From Pseudomonas corrugata (GTDB lineage: Bacteria; Pseudomonadota; Gammaproteobacteria; Pseudomonadales; Pseudomonadaceae), in contig NZ_LHVK01000003.1 of NCBI RefSeq assembly GCF_001269905.1, positions 848,981 to 912,980 on the forward strand: a stretch of DNA of 64,000 nt. The letters run 5' to 3'. Shown here piece by piece: positions 62,660 through 64,000 of the stretch (position 1 is the stretch's first letter; each line of letters opens with the position of its first letter). The translations under genes were made by a program, and so were the position numbers. The notes under the pieces were generated by a model, which worked only from the letters and a program-made list of their open reading frames with translations, was not told where the DNA came from and did not search any database.

Positions 62660-64000
62660 TGATCTTTCTCCGAAGATTTCAGCCACCACGCGCTCAGGCC
62701 CAGGGTGTAGGGCGGCGTGGTGACAAAGGCGAACCGGTTACGGTAGGCCAGGCGATGATAATTCAGATACCAGTTGGGAATGCAGTAGTGCTGCCACAAC
62801 AGTACACGGTCCAGGGCTCTGCCGGCGGCAACCTGTTCGTCGCGGGTCTGGGCGGCGAGCAGTTTTTCCAGCAAGTGGTCGACCACGGGGTTGGCGATCC
62901 CGGCGTAATTCTTGCTGCCCTTGACTCCGACCTGGCTGGAATGGAAGTACTGCCATTGCTCCAGGCCCGGGCTGAGCGTCTGGTTCAGGGTCAGCAGGAC
63001 CATGTCGAAGTCGAACTGGTCCAGGCGCTGTTTGTACTGGGCGCGATCCACGGTGCGCAGACGGGCCTGGATGCCGATGTTGGTGAGGTTCTCGACGTAG
63101 GGCTGCAGGATGCGCTCCAGGTTCGGGTTCACCAGCAGGATCTCGAAACTCAGGGGCTTGCTGTCGCTGTTCAACAGACGCTGGCCGTGGAGGGTCCATC
63201 CGGCCTCTTTCAGCAGCCCGAGGGCCTTGCGCAGGGTTTCCCGGGGAATGCCGCGACCGTCGGTATGGGGCAGGCTGAAGGGTTCGGTGAACAGCCGGGG
63301 CGGCAATTGTTCACGGTATGGCTTGAGCAACAGCCATTCGTGGCCCACCGGCAGGTCACTGGCGGAAAATTCGCTGTTGGGGTAGTAACTGAGGGTGCGT
63401 TTGTAGGCGCTGCTGAACAGCGTGCGGTTGGTCCACTCGAAGTCGAACATCAACCCCAGGGCCTCTCGCACCTTGATCTCGGCGAACGTGCTGCGCCGGG
63501 TGTTCATGAACAGGCCCTGGGTCTGCGTCGGGATCTGGTGGGCGATCTGCGCCTTGATCACGTCGCCACGGTTGACCGCCGGAAAGTCATAACCGTTGGC
63601 CCAGTTCTTGGCCTGGTGTTCGATGTAGATGTCGAACTCGCCCGCCTTGAAGGCTTCGAAGGCCACGTCGCTGTCGCGGTAGAACTCCACTTCCATCCGG
63701 TCGAAGTTGTACTTGCCGCGATTGACCGGAAGGTCTTTGCCCCAGTAGTCCTTGACCCGCTCGAACACCAGTTGGCGGCCAGGCTGCACCTTGGTGATGC
63801 GGTAGGGTCCGCTGCCCAGGGGCGGCTCGAACGTGGTGGACTTGAAGTCGCGGTCTTTCCAGTAATGCTGAGGCAGCACCGGTAGCTCGCCCAGGCGCAG
63901 GATCAGCAACGGATTGCCCGAGCGCTTGAAGACAAAACGGATCTTCAGCGGATTGAGGATGTCGACCCGCAGCACTTCCTGCAGGCTGGTGCGGTATTGC
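62656..64000 (-). CDS. Extracellular solute-binding protein, YejA-like (copy 2; 5' end outside window)
   Basis: The coding frame enters from the right edge; at least 447 C-terminal residues are visible. It parallels copy 1 closely: LGELPVLPQHYWKDRDF, GSGPYRITKVQPGRQLVFER and [20 protein letters not shown], and the C-terminal IPNWYLNYHRLAYRN. The two copies are clearly paralogous but diverged, suggesting different ligand specificity for one YejBEF channel. Coupled to copy 1 by a 4-base overlap. Signal peptide not visible because of the edge. Confidence 0.94.
   Translation of the reverse strand, partial: QYRTSLQEVLRVDILNPLKIRFVFKRSGNPLLILRLGELPVLPQHYWKDRDFKSTTFEPPLGSGPYRITKVQPGRQLVFERVKDYWGKDLPVNRGKYNFDRMEVEFYRDSDVAFEAFKAGEFDIYIEHQAKNWANGYDFPAVNRGDVIKAQIAHQIPTQTQGLFMNTRRSTFAEIKVREALGLMFDFEWTNRTLFSSAYKRTLSYYPNSEFSASDLPVGHEWLLLKPYREQLPPRLFTEPFSLPHTDGRGIPRETLRKALGLLKEAGWTLHGQRLLNSDSKPLSFEILLVNPNLERILQPYVENLTNIGIQARLRTVDRAQYKQRLDQFDFDMVLLTLNQTLSPGLEQWQYFHSSQVGVKGSKNYAGIANPVVDHLLEKLLAAQTRDEQVAAGRALDRVLLWQHYCIPNWYLNYHRLAYRNRFAFVTTPPYTLGLSAWWLKSSEKDQ

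Overview
The window is a chromosomal segment of a Pseudomonas of the fluorescens complex. This rests on high-GC coding sequence with strong G/C third-position bias, P. aeruginosa-like gene orders (shaABCDEFG antiporter, HSI-III-type T6SS, yejABEF), and two abundant REP families in almost every larger gap (cores TGTGGGAGCGAGCCTGCTCGCGAT and TGTGGCGAGGGGATTTATCCCC). Species cannot be fixed from sequence alone. No rRNA, tRNA, CRISPR array, prophage or insertion sequence was seen.

Layout. 1-2.4 kb: end of an RbsA-type sugar/polyol ABC importer (ATPase cut by the window edge, then permease). 2.7-8.5 kb: a zinc-finger-degenerate DksA paralogue, a chemoreceptor with a sensor-like C-terminus, small conserved unknowns, an orphan glycine-betaine-type binding protein and a DUF3995 membrane protein. 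8.5-14.6 kb (minus): a six-gene Sha/Mrp/Pha multisubunit cation/proton antiporter operon with fused A/B subunit. 14.7-19.5 kb: a DMT exporter divergent from an XRE-cupin regulator, a Gfo/Idh/MocA dehydrogenase preceded by two identical AT-rich palindromes, and an SDR plus phosphotransferase pair.

19.7-40.4 kb is the main accessory system: a type VI secretion locus with all 13 core components in two divergent arms. The minus arm is tssB-tssC-hcp-tssE-tssF-tssG-clpV-orf-vgrG-MORN-protein; the plus arm is tssJ-tssK-tssL-tssM-tssA. The order matches P. aeruginosa HSI-III. A DUF4280 (PAAR-like) gene lies beyond a six-unit tandem array of about 135-bp REP doublets at the end of the vgrG arm. No Fha/PpkA/PppA module, sigma-54 activator or recognisable effector lies in the locus. 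The AT-rich orf between clpV and vgrG and the MORN-repeat gene after vgrG are the best candidates for locus-specific cargo, adaptor or protection functions. TssM lacks a Walker A motif.

40.6-64 kb is mostly housekeeping: a 2-hydroxyacid dehydrogenase, an SdaC-type serine transporter, aconitase B (GTG start, preceded by a 140-bp imperfect palindrome), a DUF1289 protein, a universal stress protein and MiaE flanking a perfect Anr/FNR box, a GFA-fold protein, the adaptive-response pair ada-alkA, a Gly-rich secreted protein, TrkH, LysE with an AraC regulator, a GAF-GGDEF diguanylate cyclase, FabI, and a yejABEF-type peptide importer with two tandem YejA-like binding proteins, the second cut by the right edge.
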